From NCBI GenBank assembly GCA_964624825.1, contig CAZUYD010000022.1, positions 1 to 30,067 on the forward strand: a stretch of DNA of 30,067 bases. The letters are read 5' to 3'. Below, piece by piece: positions 7,219 through 15,645 of the stretch; within the stretch, counting starts at the first letter, position 1, and each line of letters opens with the position of its first letter. The notes under the pieces were generated by a model. The model worked only from the letters and a program-made list of their open reading frames with translations. It ran no database searches and was not told where the DNA came from. Source of the stretch: Enorma sp964624825 (GTDB taxonomy: Bacteria > Actinomycetota > Coriobacteriia > Coriobacteriales > Coriobacteriaceae). The translations under genes and the position numbers were made by a program.

Positions 7219-8379
7219 ATGAAAGCACTTACCCGCTATTGTGACCATGGAGAGTTCGGAGGTTATCACTACGTTGATGTGCCAGCCCCTGAGTGCGGCC
7301 CAGATGACGTGATCATTCGTCTGAAGGCGGCCGCTATCTGCGGCGCAGACATGAAGCACTGGTATGCGGATCTGGAGGGATCCAACACCTCTGAGACGCT
7401 CAACTCCATTCGCGGCCATGAGTTTGCTGGCGTCATCGTCAAGGTTGGCGAGAACGTGACCGATTGGAAGGTCGGGCAGCGCGTCGTGTCCGACAACTCC
7501 GGCAAGGCGTGCGGTACGTGCCCCGCGTGCGAGCAGGGCGACTTCATGCTCTGCGAGCACAAGACCGGCCTGGGCCTCGACAACAACTGGGCGGTATTCG
7601 GCGGTTCCGGCGGCTTCACCAAGTACGCCAAGATCCCCGGCGGCATTCTCAAGCTGCATCCGCATGCGATCTGGGAGATTCCCGAGGGCGTGAAGTATGA
7701 AGAGGCAGCACTCATGGATCCGGTCTCCAACTCGTATAACGCGATCGCGCAGCAGTCGAGCCTGCTTCCTGGCCAGGATGTCGTCGTCTTCGGTACCGGT
7801 CCGCTCGGCCTGTTCGCCGTTCAGATCGCGCGCATCATGGGCGCGGTCAACATCGTGATGGTCGGCCTGCAGGACGACGTCGAGACTCGGTTCCCCATTG
7901 CGCGCGAGGTCGGTGCCACCCACTGCGTGAACGGCTCCACCGAAGATGTCGTCAAGCGCTGCACCGAGATCTGCGGCCGCGACAACCTTGGCCTTGTGGT
8001 CGAGTGTTCCGGCGCCAACATAGCGCTTCAGCAGGCGCTTGAGATGCTTCGTCCCAACGGCGAGGTCGTGCGCGTGGGCATGGGCTTCAAACCGCTCGAG
8101 TTCTCCATCAACGTCATCACCGAGTGGAACAAGAGCATCATCGGCCATCAGGCATACGACTCGACCTCTTGGCGCGAGTGCCTGCGCCTGCTCGCTTCGG
8201 GCGCCATCAAGATGCAGCCGATGATCACCCATCGCCTGGGCCTCTCCCAGTGGAAAGAGGGCTTCAAGGCCATGGCCGACAAGTCTGCGGTCAAGTGCGT
8301 GTTCCATTACGACGAGGACGACAAGGATGTCAAGGAGTTCGGCGAGGAAGACTACGCCGACGACTACGACTTCGAGTAA
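7219..8379 (+). CDS. Zinc-dependent medium-chain dehydrogenase (polyol/sorbitol dehydrogenase-like)
   Basis: 386 aa, first gene of the sugar operon, ATG 7219 with a strong AAGGAGG at 7208-7213. An MDR fold is evident. The catalytic-zinc region has Cys41 and GHE (His67/Glu68), with Asp167 in DPVS in place of the usual EP motif. The structural-zinc lobe has Cys98, 101, 104 and 112. The Rossmann motif is GTGPLG (192-197). The family oxidises secondary alcohols of polyols to ketoses with NAD(P)+. The protein ends in a very acidic tail of about 24 residues (about half Asp/Glu) not typical of the family. Paired with the second MDR dehydrogenase at 10703, it probably oxidises a polyol or sugar acid. 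The exact substrate is unknown. Confidence 0.88.
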   Translation: MKALTRYCDHGEFGGYHYVDVPAPECGPDDVIIRLKAAAICGADMKHWYADLEGSNTSETLNSIRGHEFAGVIVKVGENVTDWKVGQRVVSDNSGKACGTCPACEQGDFMLCEHKTGLGLDNNWAVFGGSGGFTKYAKIPGGILKLHPHAIWEIPEGVKYEEAALMDPVSNSYNAIAQQSSLLPGQDVVVFGTGPLGLFAVQIARIMGAVNIVMVGLQDDVETRFPIAREVGATHCVNGSTEDVVKRCTEICGRDNLGLVVECSGANIALQQALEMLRPNGEVVRVGMGFKPLEFSINVITEWNKSIIGHQAYDSTSWRECLRLLASGAIKMQPMITHRLGLSQWKEGFKAMADKSAVKCVFHYDEDDKDVKEFGEEDYADDYDFE

Positions 8380-8389
8380 CTTCTCCGCA

Positions 8390-8412
8390 CCCGGCGGGGA
8401 TGCCCCGCCGGG
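8390..8412 (+). other. Intercistronic 10-bp hairpin
   Basis: CCCGGCGGGG (8390-8399) pairs perfectly with CCCCGCCGGG (8403-8412) around a 3-nt loop, between the first dehydrogenase and the epimerase. No U-run follows, so mRNA stabilisation, processing or partial attenuation is more likely than full termination. Confidence 0.6.
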
Positions 8413-8439
8413 CGTCTCGATACACGTAAGGTGATTGGT

Positions 8440-9138
8440 ATGGAACGACAGCTCCTGATTGCACCCTCGATGGGCTGCTGCGACCTGTTTGATTTTGCCC
8501 ATCAAGTTGAATATATCGATGCCCGCGCCGATTTCCTGCATATCGACATTAAAGACGGCAACTACGTGAAGACCTATAGCATCGGCCCGGATTTCATGGA
8601 GTCGCTCAAGTCGCACGTGAAGACCCCGATGGATGCGCACCTTATGGTGCAGCACCCCCAAGAGATCATCGAGGCGTGCGCGGCTGCGGGTGCGACCTAC
8701 ATCACGCCCCACACCGACTGCATCGAGAGCGATGCGTTCGTGACGCTGAACAAGATCCGCTCTTTGGGCTGCAAAGCCGGTATCGCCATGAACCCTGCGG
8801 CACCGCTCAGCGCGATCGAGTATTATCTGCCGCTGCTCGACAAGGTGACGATCATGATCGTCGATGCCGGATACGCCGGCCAGAAGGTTATCGAGCCCAT
8901 GTACGACAAGATCCGCGCGCTCGTGCGCATGCGCGAGGAAAAGGGGCTCAGCTTCCTCATCGAGGCCGACGGCTCGATGAACAAGGACGTCTACAGGCCG
9001 CTCTACGAGGCCGGTGCAGACGTTGTCGTACTTGGTCCTCCGGCGCTGTGGAACAAGGATTCAGATATCGAGCGCGCTTGGGACACCATGGAGCGCGAGG
9101 TCGCCGAAGCGCTCGACGGTGCGAAGCGCCGCTGTTAG
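8440..9138 (+). CDS. Ribulose-phosphate 3-epimerase family protein, AlsE-like hexulose-6-phosphate 3-epimerase
   Basis: 232 aa TIM-barrel enzyme. The RPE metal ligands are present: HID (His34, Asp36), His67 in DAHLMV and Asp177 in EADGS. The phosphate/loop motif VDAGYAGQ (141-148) replaces the usual VDPGFxGQ. Overall wording is closer to D-allulose-6-phosphate 3-epimerase (AlsE) than to housekeeping Rpe; for example the MDG after the metal site is KDG. The expected reaction is epimerisation at C3 of a ketose phosphate, such as allulose-6-P to fructose-6-P. ATG 8440 is chosen because AAGGTG (8428-8433) lies 6 nt upstream; an in-frame GTG at 8431 would overlap that SD. A linked kinase and aldolase support a rare-ketose route. 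Confidence 0.85.
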   Translation: MERQLLIAPSMGCCDLFDFAHQVEYIDARADFLHIDIKDGNYVKTYSIGPDFMESLKSHVKTPMDAHLMVQHPQEIIEACAAAGATYITPHTDCIESDAFVTLNKIRSLGCKAGIAMNPAAPLSAIEYYLPLLDKVTIMIVDAGYAGQKVIEPMYDKIRALVRMREEKGLSFLIEADGSMNKDVYRPLYEAGADVVVLGPPALWNKDSDIERAWDTMEREVAEALDGAKRRC

Positions 9139-9254
9139 CACAGGCAGGCAGGTGCGGGCACCGGGTTCCGCACGAAAATTGAAGCGATGCGCATCGTCGG
9201 CACGCCAACGAATGGCATGTGCGCAGGCGATGCGCGGAAGGGAACTGATTCAAC

Positions 9255-10646
9255 ATGGCATCTACTACGAAAGAACGCATGCCGGTCGGCGTCCGTCTCG
9301 ACCGCTTGCCGAATTCCGGCTGGCACGTCAAGATGTGGCTTGTCGTAGCCTTCGCACTGTTGGTGTGCTGGTCTAACGGCATCGCCGGCTCCGTTCAGAA
9401 CATCCTGCTAAACGAGATTCACTGGCTCGAGTCGGGCACGACTCTGCTCGCCATGTGGGGCACCACCTATACCCTCGGCCAGCTGCTGGGCGCGCTTGTC
9501 GGCGGCCCCATCGGCGACAAGATCGGCCGTAAGAAGTCGATCCTGCTGTACGAGGTTATCCACATCGCCGTCATGGTCGGCGCGGCTCTCTCCCCGAACA
9601 TTCATGTGCTCTATGTCTTCCGCTTCCTCCAGGGCTTTGGCCTCGGCGCGCTGCTCGTGGTGCTTTTCGCCGGCTTCACCGAGTATGTTCCCGGTCGCAA
9701 CCGCGGTACCTGGTCGAGCCGCAACTCCTTCATCGGCAACTGGGCTCATCCCATCTGCAACCTCATCGCCTTCATCCTGATAAGCTTGGCCATCCCCAGC
9801 GATCTCAACTGGCGCATCCAGTTCGCGATCCCGTCGGTGCTTTCCGTCATCGCGACGCTCCTCATCGCGGCAAAGCTTCCCGAGTCCCCGCGTTGGCTCG
9901 AGAGCCAGGGTCGCTTCGAAGAGGCCGATGCGATCGTCGACCAGGTCGAGCGCGAGGTCGAGGCGTCGACCGGCCAGCCGCTCCCGCCCGTTGGCGAGGC
10001 TCCTGCCAAGGTTAAGAACCTGCCGTACTCTGCGCTGTTCCACGGGAAGCTGCTCCGCCGTACCATCGTCGGTGCGCTCGTGCTCATCGGCATGAACACC
10101 ATCCAGTACACCCTCATGACCTGGATGCCCTCGCTGCTCGTCGGCCTTGGCTACGACACCTCCACCTCGCAGTTCATGACCATGTTCGGCCTGTTCGGCG
10201 CGCCCTTCGGCATCTTCATCGCATCGCTCATCATGGATCGCATTCCGCGAAGAACCATGGGAGTCCTGTTGCTCGTCGGCATGGCCGTCTTCGGCATCAT
10301 CATCGGCGTCACCACGCAGCTCGGCCTTGTGAACATGACTGCGCTCATCGCGCTCACATTCCTTATGAACACCATCATCTACATGTATGTGTGCTATGCC
10401 TCTGCGGTATACGTCCCCGAGATGTGGCCCACCTCCGCGAAGCTCTCCGGTTCTGGTTTCTGCAACGCCATGGGTCGCTTGGCGAACGTGTTCTTCCCGT
10501 TCCTGGTCACCGCGCTTGCTGCGATGAACTCCAGCTACGTGTTCGTGCTGCTCGCCATCGTCTCGGTCGTCATCGCGGTTGCCGTCGCCGTCGCTGGTGT
10601 CGAGACCCGCGGTGAGTCCGTCGAGGCTATCGGCGACGTCGACTAG
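9255..10646 (+). CDS. MFS sugar/polyol porter
   Basis: 463 aa with about 12 hydrophobic segments. Family signatures include GDKIGRKK (87-94, loop 2-3), a central cytoplasmic loop beginning PESPRWL (209-215) and a second loop 8-9 copy MDRIPRR. These are typical of the sugar porter/metabolite:H+ symporter branch of the major facilitator superfamily. It probably imports the operon substrate by proton symport. The start ATG 9255 has GGAAGGGA about 10 nt upstream. The 116-bp gap before it contains a GTGCGG/CCGCAC hairpin (9152-9173). The substrate is inferred only from the neighbouring polyol and ketose enzymes. Confidence 0.88.
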   Translation: MASTTKERMPVGVRLDRLPNSGWHVKMWLVVAFALLVCWSNGIAGSVQNILLNEIHWLESGTTLLAMWGTTYTLGQLLGALVGGPIGDKIGRKKSILLYEVIHIAVMVGAALSPNIHVLYVFRFLQGFGLGALLVVLFAGFTEYVPGRNRGTWSSRNSFIGNWAHPICNLIAFILISLAIPSDLNWRIQFAIPSVLSVIATLLIAAKLPESPRWLESQGRFEEADAIVDQVEREVEASTGQPLPPVGEAPAKVKNLPYSALFHGKLLRRTIVGALVLIGMNTIQYTLMTWMPSLLVGLGYDTSTSQFMTMFGLFGAPFGIFIASLIMDRIPRRTMGVLLLVGMAVFGIIIGVTTQLGLVNMTALIALTFLMNTIIYMYVCYASAVYVPEMWPTSAKLSGSGFCNAMGRLANVFFPFLVTALAAMNSSYVFVLLAIVSVVIAVAVAVAGVETRGESVEAIGDVD

Positions 10647-10702
10647 CGCGTAAGCCAGCTTGTCTAGACACGGCTAAACCAAGACGCGAAGGAGTTCGCA
10701 TT

Positions 10703-11755
10703 ATGAGCGAATTGAAGAACTCAAAGGCCATCCTGGAGCACCCAGGCAAGATGGTCATCGTACCGGCAGATGTGCCCGAGCCCGCCGCAGGAGAGGTGCT
10801 CGTTCACGTCGAGTGGGTTGGCATCTGCGGTTCCGACGTTCACGGCTTTGAAAGCGGCCCGTTCATTCCGCCGAAGGACCCCAACCAAGAGATCGGTTTG
10901 GGGCATGAGTTCGCTGGCGTCGTTGTGAAGGTCGGCCCGGGCGTGACCGACTTCAAGGAAGGCGACCGCGTGTGCTGCGAGCCGGGCGTTCCCTGCGGAC
11001 ACTGCCATTACTGCCTTGAGGGCCATTACAACATCTGCCCCGATGTCGACTTCATGGCAACGCAGCCCAATTACCGAGGTGCGTTGACGCACTATCTGGT
11101 GCATCCTGCGAGTTTCACCTACCACCTGCCCGAGAACATGAGCATCATGGAGGGCGCGCTCGTCGAGCCCGCTGCGGTCGGTGTTCATGCGGCCGACCTG
11201 GCTGGCGTCAAGCCTGGTAAAAAGATCGTCATCATGGGTGCCGGATGCATCGGCCTCATGACGCTCCAGGGTTGCCGCGCCTTCGGGGCGAGCGAGATCA
11301 TCGTTGTCGACCTCATGCAGAAGCGCCTGGATATGGCTGAGCAGCTGGGTGCCAGCTGCACCATCAACGGCGGCGAGGAGGATACCGTCGCGCGGTGCCG
11401 CGAGTTGATCGGCGGCGGCGCGGATATCGTCTTCGAGTGCTCCGGCGCACGCATCACCGCGCAGCAAGCGGTCTCGATCGTTGACCGCGGCGGCAAGATT
11501 ATCATGGTCGGCACGCAGTCCAGCGAGGTCCCCGTCGATTTCCTGAAGATCAACCGCGAGGTAAGCATCCAGACCAGCTTCCGGTATGCCAACAACTACC
11601 CCATGACCATCGATGCCATCTCTTCCGGCGTGTTCGACGTCAAGTCCATGGTTACGTCGGTTTACCAGTACAAAGACGTCCAGAAGGCGTTCGAGGACTC
11701 GGTCAACTGCAAGGCAGGCATCGTCAAGGGCGTCATTGAGATGAGCCAAGAGTAG
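10703..11755 (+). CDS. Zinc-dependent medium-chain dehydrogenase (xylitol/sorbitol dehydrogenase-like)
   Basis: 350 aa, the usual length of the sorbitol/xylitol dehydrogenase group. Catalytic zinc residues are Cys42 (GICGSDVH), His68-Glu69 (GHEFAG) and Glu155 (VEPAAVGVHA). Structural zinc cysteines are 98, 101, 104 and 112. The nucleotide-binding motif is GAGCIG (179-184). All ligands are intact. It is expected to oxidise a polyol to a ketose, or reduce the reverse, with NAD(P)(H). GAAGGAG about 8 nt before ATG 10703 supports the start. It shares only general family similarity with the first MDR enzyme of the operon, so the two probably act on different carbons or successive intermediates. 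Confidence 0.9.
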   Translation: MSELKNSKAILEHPGKMVIVPADVPEPAAGEVLVHVEWVGICGSDVHGFESGPFIPPKDPNQEIGLGHEFAGVVVKVGPGVTDFKEGDRVCCEPGVPCGHCHYCLEGHYNICPDVDFMATQPNYRGALTHYLVHPASFTYHLPENMSIMEGALVEPAAVGVHAADLAGVKPGKKIVIMGAGCIGLMTLQGCRAFGASEIIVVDLMQKRLDMAEQLGASCTINGGEEDTVARCRELIGGGADIVFECSGARITAQQAVSIVDRGGKIIMVGTQSSEVPVDFLKINREVSIQTSFRYANNYPMTIDAISSGVFDVKSMVTSVYQYKDVQKAFEDSVNCKAGIVKGVIEMSQE

Positions 11756-11775
11756 GCCTTCATCACGGTGCGCAC

Positions 11776-11803
11776 GGGAGCCGGATACCAATATCCGGCT
11801 CCC
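11776..11803 (+). other. Intercistronic 12-bp hairpin
   Basis: GGGAGCCGGATA (11776-11787) pairs perfectly with TATCCGGCTCCC (11792-11803) around a CCAA tetraloop, between the second dehydrogenase and the aldolase. It is followed by GAATTATC and not a T-run. Strong intra-operon stems like this often set differential mRNA stability; that role is inferred. Confidence 0.65.
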
Positions 11804-11836
11804 GAATTATCAACATATCAAGTAAGGAGAGCAACC

Positions 11837-12673
11837 ATGCTTGCAGACATCCGTTATTGGGAGAACAAGGCATCTGAGGAGCACTTCGCCATTCCGCACT
11901 TCAACGTGTGGAATGCCGAGATGCTCATGGGCGTCATCGACGCCGCCGAGGAGCTTCGTGCTCCCATCATCATCTCGTTCGGCACGGGCTTTGTGGGCAA
12001 CACCTCGTTTGAGGACTTCTGCTGGATGATGGCATCGATGGCCAAGAAGGCAACTGTGCCGGTCATCACCCACTGGGATCATGGCCGCAGCATGGAGATT
12101 ATCCAGAACGCGTATGAGCACGGCATGAATTCCGTCATGCGCGACGCCTCTGCGCTTCCGTTCGAGGAGAACATCGCCGAGATCAAGACCGCGGTCGATT
12201 ACTTCCATCCGCTGGGCGTGCCGGTCGAAGCAGAGCTCGGCCATGTAGGCAACGAGACCGTCTACGAGGAGGCGCTCGCCGAGTACGCCTACACCGATCC
12301 CAGCCAGGCTGCCGAATTTGTCGAGCGCACCGGCTGCGACTCCCTTGCCGTCGCCATCGGCAACGTGCACGGCGTCTATAGCTCCGAGCCCAAGCTGAAC
12401 TTCGACGTCGTCGAGAAGGTCCACGCCGCTGTGGATGTACCGCTGGTGCTGCATGGCGCGTCGGGCATTGGCGACGAGGACATCAAGAAGTGCATTTCGC
12501 TTGGCATCGCCAAGATCAACATCCACACCGAGCTCTGCCAGGCCGCCATGGACGCGATTCGCGAGAACGTCGACGAGCCGTTCCTCGCGCTCGAGCGCAA
12601 GGTGCGCGAGGCCGTCAAGGAACGCGCGATGTATAAGATCAAGCTGTTCGGCGACGACCACAAGGCGGAGTAA
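11837..12673 (+). CDS. Class II ketose-bisphosphate aldolase
   Basis: 278 aa from ATG 11837 with AAGGAGA at 11824-11830. The open frame continues upstream to 11768, but that would run through the intercistronic hairpin and lacks an SD. Class II residues are visible: Asp81-His82 (HWDHG), Glu133 (EAELGHVGNE), His178 (GNVHGVY), His206 (LHGASG) and the phosphate-binding KINIHTE (226-232). The YTDP...F...TG segment (152-166) resembles the GatY/KbaY/FbaA branch. It uses zinc to cleave a ketose (bis)phosphate into dihydroxyacetone phosphate and an aldehyde. In this operon it would cleave the product of the PfkB kinase 29 bp downstream. The exact stereochemical substrate (fructose, tagatose or another) cannot be decided. 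Confidence 0.9.
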   Translation: MLADIRYWENKASEEHFAIPHFNVWNAEMLMGVIDAAEELRAPIIISFGTGFVGNTSFEDFCWMMASMAKKATVPVITHWDHGRSMEIIQNAYEHGMNSVMRDASALPFEENIAEIKTAVDYFHPLGVPVEAELGHVGNETVYEEALAEYAYTDPSQAAEFVERTGCDSLAVAIGNVHGVYSSEPKLNFDVVEKVHAAVDVPLVLHGASGIGDEDIKKCISLGIAKINIHTELCQAAMDAIRENVDEPFLALERKVREAVKERAMYKIKLFGDDHKAE

Positions 12674-12701
12674 CGCATGCTACCAAGAAATGGTGATTCC
12701 T

Positions 12702-13652
12702 ATGAGCTCAGTTGATGTGGTGGTCATGGGTGCAGCGATCACCGATGTGCTGCTGCAGCCCGTCGATCGAAGCATCTTCGATATCGATTCGTATCCGATC
12801 GATCAGATCCGTATGACAATCGGTGGCGACGCCATCAACGAGGCAACGATCATCAACCGCTTGGGGCACGCGACCGCGCTTCAGAGCATGGTGGGTGATG
12901 ATGCGGCCGGCGCCTTCATTCTCAAGCATTGCGAGCGGGAAGGCATCGATGCAAGCGGCGTGAGCGTCGATTCTTCGGTCGATACGTCGATCAACGTGGG
13001 CCTTGTTGCCGCCGACGGCGAGCGCACCTTTGTAACCAACCGCAACGGAAGCCTGTGGAAGACCACGACCGCCGCCTTCGACACGTCGAAGCTGGCAGGT
13101 GCAAAGCTTCTCTCGTATGCGAGCTTCTTCAACAACCCGCTCGTAACCGGCGCGGATCTGGTTCCGATCTTCCAGGAGGCCAAGAGGCAGGGGCTCATCA
13201 TCACGGCAGACATGATCAACCCGCGCTTGGGCGAGACCCTCGATGACATTCGCGAGGCGTTGAGCTACCTCGATTGGTTCTTCCCGAACAGGGCGGAGGC
13301 CGCGGGGCTCACGGGCAAGGAGGGCCTGTCGGACATCGCGCAGACCTTCCTCGATTGCGGCGTGAAGAACGTCGTGATTAAAAACGGACGCCATGGCTGC
13401 TTTGTGAAGAATGCCGATACCGAGTTCGAGGTCGATGCCGTCCACGGCACCCAGGCGATCGACACGACCGGCGCCGGAGACAACTTCGTCTCGGGCTTCA
13501 TCACCGCCATCCTCGACGGCATGTCCATCGAGAAGTGCGCGTGCTTTGCCAACGCGACGGGCAGCTTGTCGGTTCGCGCGATCGGCGCGACCACCGGGGT
13601 GCGAAGCCACCAGATGGTCGACGAAGAGTGCGCGCGCCATTACGGCTGCTAA
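12702..13652 (+). CDS. PfkB-family carbohydrate kinase
   Basis: 316 aa ribokinase-fold kinase. The N-terminal substrate motif is GGDAINEA (41-48). The C-terminal PfkB signature is DTTGAGDNFVSGF (254-266), with the catalytic base Asp260 and the GAGD anion hole. It phosphorylates a sugar, ketose or sugar phosphate with ATP. ATG 12702 is preferred, with GGTGATT just upstream. An in-frame ATG at 12690 is a possible alternative that adds four residues. The open frame extends far upstream inside the aldolase gene, but that part is a shadow. Placement between aldolase and aldo/keto reductase suggests it makes the aldolase substrate. Confidence 0.88.
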   Translation: MSSVDVVVMGAAITDVLLQPVDRSIFDIDSYPIDQIRMTIGGDAINEATIINRLGHATALQSMVGDDAAGAFILKHCEREGIDASGVSVDSSVDTSINVGLVAADGERTFVTNRNGSLWKTTTAAFDTSKLAGAKLLSYASFFNNPLVTGADLVPIFQEAKRQGLIITADMINPRLGETLDDIREALSYLDWFFPNRAEAAGLTGKEGLSDIAQTFLDCGVKNVVIKNGRHGCFVKNADTEFEVDAVHGTQAIDTTGAGDNFVSGFITAILDGMSIEKCACFANATGSLSVRAIGATTGVRSHQMVDEECARHYGC

Positions 13653-13694
13653 CAATCCGCATAACGATGCTTTGAACCAAGGAGGCATACGCTG

Positions 13695-14675
13695 ATGAAA
13701 TACGTAAAGATGGGCGATACGGGCATTGAGGTCTCGCAGATCGGCTTGGGCACCTGGGCTATCGGGGGCGGCCCTGCGTGGGATGGAGACCTCGCCGTGC
13801 AGCAGTGCGTCGACACCATCACCAAGGCTGTCGAGGTCGGTGTGAACTTCATCGACACCGCGCCCGGTTACAACTTCGGCAACAGCGAGGTCATGGTCGG
13901 CAAGGCGCTCGAGCAGCTCGACCGCAAGGACGTCGTTGTCCAGACCAAGTTCGGCTTGGTGTGGGAGCGCACGGGCACGCCGTTCAACAAGGTCGGAGAC
14001 GTTCAACTCTATAAGAACCTTTCGCCCGAGTCGGTTCGCGAGGAGATCGAAGCCAGCCTCGAGCGCATGGGCGTCGATTACGTCGATGTGTACATGAGCC
14101 ACTGGCAGTCCGTCGAGCCCTATTTCACGCCCATTCCCGAGACCATGGACGTACTCATGGACCTCAAGAAGCAGGGCAAGATCCATGCGATCGGTGCCGC
14201 CAACGTGACCCCCGATCATATCCGCGAGTACCTGGCGTGCGGCGAGCTCGATATCGTCCAGGCGAAGTACAACCTACTTGACCGTTCAATCGAAGAAGAC
14301 CTCTTCCCGCTGTGCAAGGAAAACGGCATCGTGCTGCAGTGCTACTCGCCGCTCGAGCAAGGCTTGCTCACCGGCGCGATCGCGCGCGACTACGTGCCGA
14401 CGGGCGCACGCGCGAACAAGAAGTGGTTCCAGAAGGGCAACATCGAGCGCGTCGTCGACATGCTCGATACCTTCAAGCCGCTCTGTGAGAAGTACGGCTG
14501 CACCATTCCGACGTTGTCGCTTGCATGGATCCTCGCCCAGGGCGAGAACATCACGATTCTCTCCGGCGCCACCACCCCCGAGCAGGTTGTCGAGAACATC
14601 AAGGCAGCGGACGTCTCGCTGTCTCAGGAAGACGCAGATTGGATGCGCGAGCAGGCAGAGGCGCTCGACAAGTAG
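13695..14675 (+). CDS. Aldo/keto reductase
   Basis: 326 aa (alpha/beta)8 oxidoreductase with the complete catalytic tetrad Asp54, Tyr59, Lys85 (QTKFG) and His136 (SHWQ). The family signature is FIDTAPGYNFGNSE (52-65). The NADPH-binding end is IPTLSLAWIL...SGATTPEQVVENI. It reduces aldehydes or ketoses, or runs in reverse on polyols, using NAD(P)H. ATG 13695 has AAGGAGG about 8 nt upstream. It is the last gene of the seven-gene operon. It could recycle an aldehyde from the aldolase step or interconvert a sugar and polyol; this is inferred from position. Confidence 0.9.
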   Translation: MKYVKMGDTGIEVSQIGLGTWAIGGGPAWDGDLAVQQCVDTITKAVEVGVNFIDTAPGYNFGNSEVMVGKALEQLDRKDVVVQTKFGLVWERTGTPFNKVGDVQLYKNLSPESVREEIEASLERMGVDYVDVYMSHWQSVEPYFTPIPETMDVLMDLKKQGKIHAIGAANVTPDHIREYLACGELDIVQAKYNLLDRSIEEDLFPLCKENGIVLQCYSPLEQGLLTGAIARDYVPTGARANKKWFQKGNIERVVDMLDTFKPLCEKYGCTIPTLSLAWILAQGENITILSGATTPEQVVENIKAADVSLSQEDADWMREQAEALDK

Positions 14676-14698
14676 CAGGCGCGCTTTTTGCGCGTTGC
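14675..14698 (+). terminator. Possible terminator hairpin after the sugar operon
   Basis: GCAGGCGCGC pairs with GCGCGTTGC with one bulge around a TTTTT loop, starting at the stop codon of the aldo/keto reductase gene. A second stem follows: GCAGGGCGCA (14711-14720) with TGCGCTCTGC (14738-14747), one G-T pair. Neither has a following U-run, so termination efficiency is uncertain. Confidence 0.4.
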
Positions 14699-14736
14699 AT
14701 GCAAGTTAACGCAGGGCGCAGGCTGCTTTCGGGCTT

Positions 14737-14764
14737 TTGCGCTCTGCGGTTGTGACGCTATAGT
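14737..14764 (+). promoter_or_regulatory. Putative promoter of the DeoR gene
   Basis: TTGCGC (14737-14742), a 16-nt spacer and TATAGT (14759-14764) give a start near 14771. It overlaps the 3' arm of the preceding hairpin. This suggests the regulator has its own promoter separate from the sugar operon. Confidence 0.45.
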
Positions 14765-14823
14765 AAGGAAGGGGGTTAGAATAATAGCAGGCATGTGCCG
14801 TTAGGCTGTGATTGAGGTATGAG

Positions 14824-15582
14824 ATGACGGGAAAGGCAAGGCTCGACGCGGTGCGCGCGAAGCTTTTCGCACAGGGTCGCGTATCGGTTTCTGAGTTAAG
14901 TCAGGAGTTTTCTGTCACCGAGGAAACGATTCGTCGCGATCTTGAGAAGCTCGAGAACGAGGGGTTCCTGAAGCGCACTTATGGCGGCGCGATCATTACG
15001 CAATCAGAGCCGGTCAATGGCGCTCATTACTATGAGCGCTCGCGGCGAAACGGGGAAGCGAAGCGCAAGATCGCCCAGACCGCGCTTCCCCTGCTCGACG
15101 GCATCGCGGTCATCGCGGCAGATTCGAGCAGCACGGTCATGGAGCTTATCCGGCTCATTAAAGACCGTGACCGCTTAACGATCCTGACCAACTCAACGCA
15201 CATCTTTCTGGAGGCGTTTAACTCGAATGCGGTGGTTATGTCGACGGGAGGAACGTTCAACGACGAGACGCTTTCTCTTACCGGCGAAACCGCGCAACGG
15301 GCGCTCGGTTGGTTCCAGGTCGATACCGTGGTGTTCAGCTGCGCGGCGCTCTCTCTCGCCGGCGGCGTGCTCGATTCACGCGAGTCTGACGCCGCAGTAA
15401 AGAAGGCCATGCTCGAACAAGCTTCCAGGCGCATCCTGCTCGCAGATCATTCGAAATTCAACAAGGCCGCATTCGTTCGCCTCATCGGCTTCGATCGCAT
15501 CGATTATCTGGTGACCGATCAAGAACCTTCCGATGAGTGGAAGGAAGCATTGCTCAAGCACGGCGTAAAGCTTCTGTACTAG
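14824..15582 (+). CDS. DeoR-family transcriptional regulator
   Basis: 252 aa, the usual DeoR length. The N-terminal helix-turn-helix runs through GRVSVSELSQEFSVTEETIR (18-37) and continues RDLEKLENEGFLKRTYGGA, the classical DeoR signature. The C-terminal sugar-phosphate-binding DeoRC domain contains IAADSSST and LTILTNS, and ends in ILLADHSKF, which is diagnostic. ATG 14824 is preferred (TGAGGT 5 nt upstream) over an in-frame TTG at 14812. Such proteins usually repress sugar operons until a phosphorylated intermediate binds. It lies directly after the sugar operon and probably acts at the CACAGAAT repeats at 6916-7166. Its own leader has only one partial CTGTGATT half-site (14805-14812). Confidence 0.93.
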   Translation: MTGKARLDAVRAKLFAQGRVSVSELSQEFSVTEETIRRDLEKLENEGFLKRTYGGAIITQSEPVNGAHYYERSRRNGEAKRKIAQTALPLLDGIAVIAADSSSTVMELIRLIKDRDRLTILTNSTHIFLEAFNSNAVVMSTGGTFNDETLSLTGETAQRALGWFQVDTVVFSCAALSLAGGVLDSRESDAAVKKAMLEQASRRILLADHSKFNKAAFVRLIGFDRIDYLVTDQEPSDEWKEALLKHGVKLLY

Positions 15583-15645
15583 GCAGCAGAGCGCGCTTCC
15601 ATCTATCGTCTGCGAACGATGTGATCGTGCAAGGAGTTGGACGAT

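Noticed and set aside
7168..8712. Minus-strand open frame of about 514 codons over the first dehydrogenase
   Set aside because: Antisense shadow; composition resembles reverse-complemented coding sequence, and the plus-strand genes have complete motifs and SDs.
10721..14219. Minus-strand open frames over the dehydrogenase, aldolase, kinase and reductase genes
   Set aside because: Antisense shadows of strongly supported plus-strand genes.
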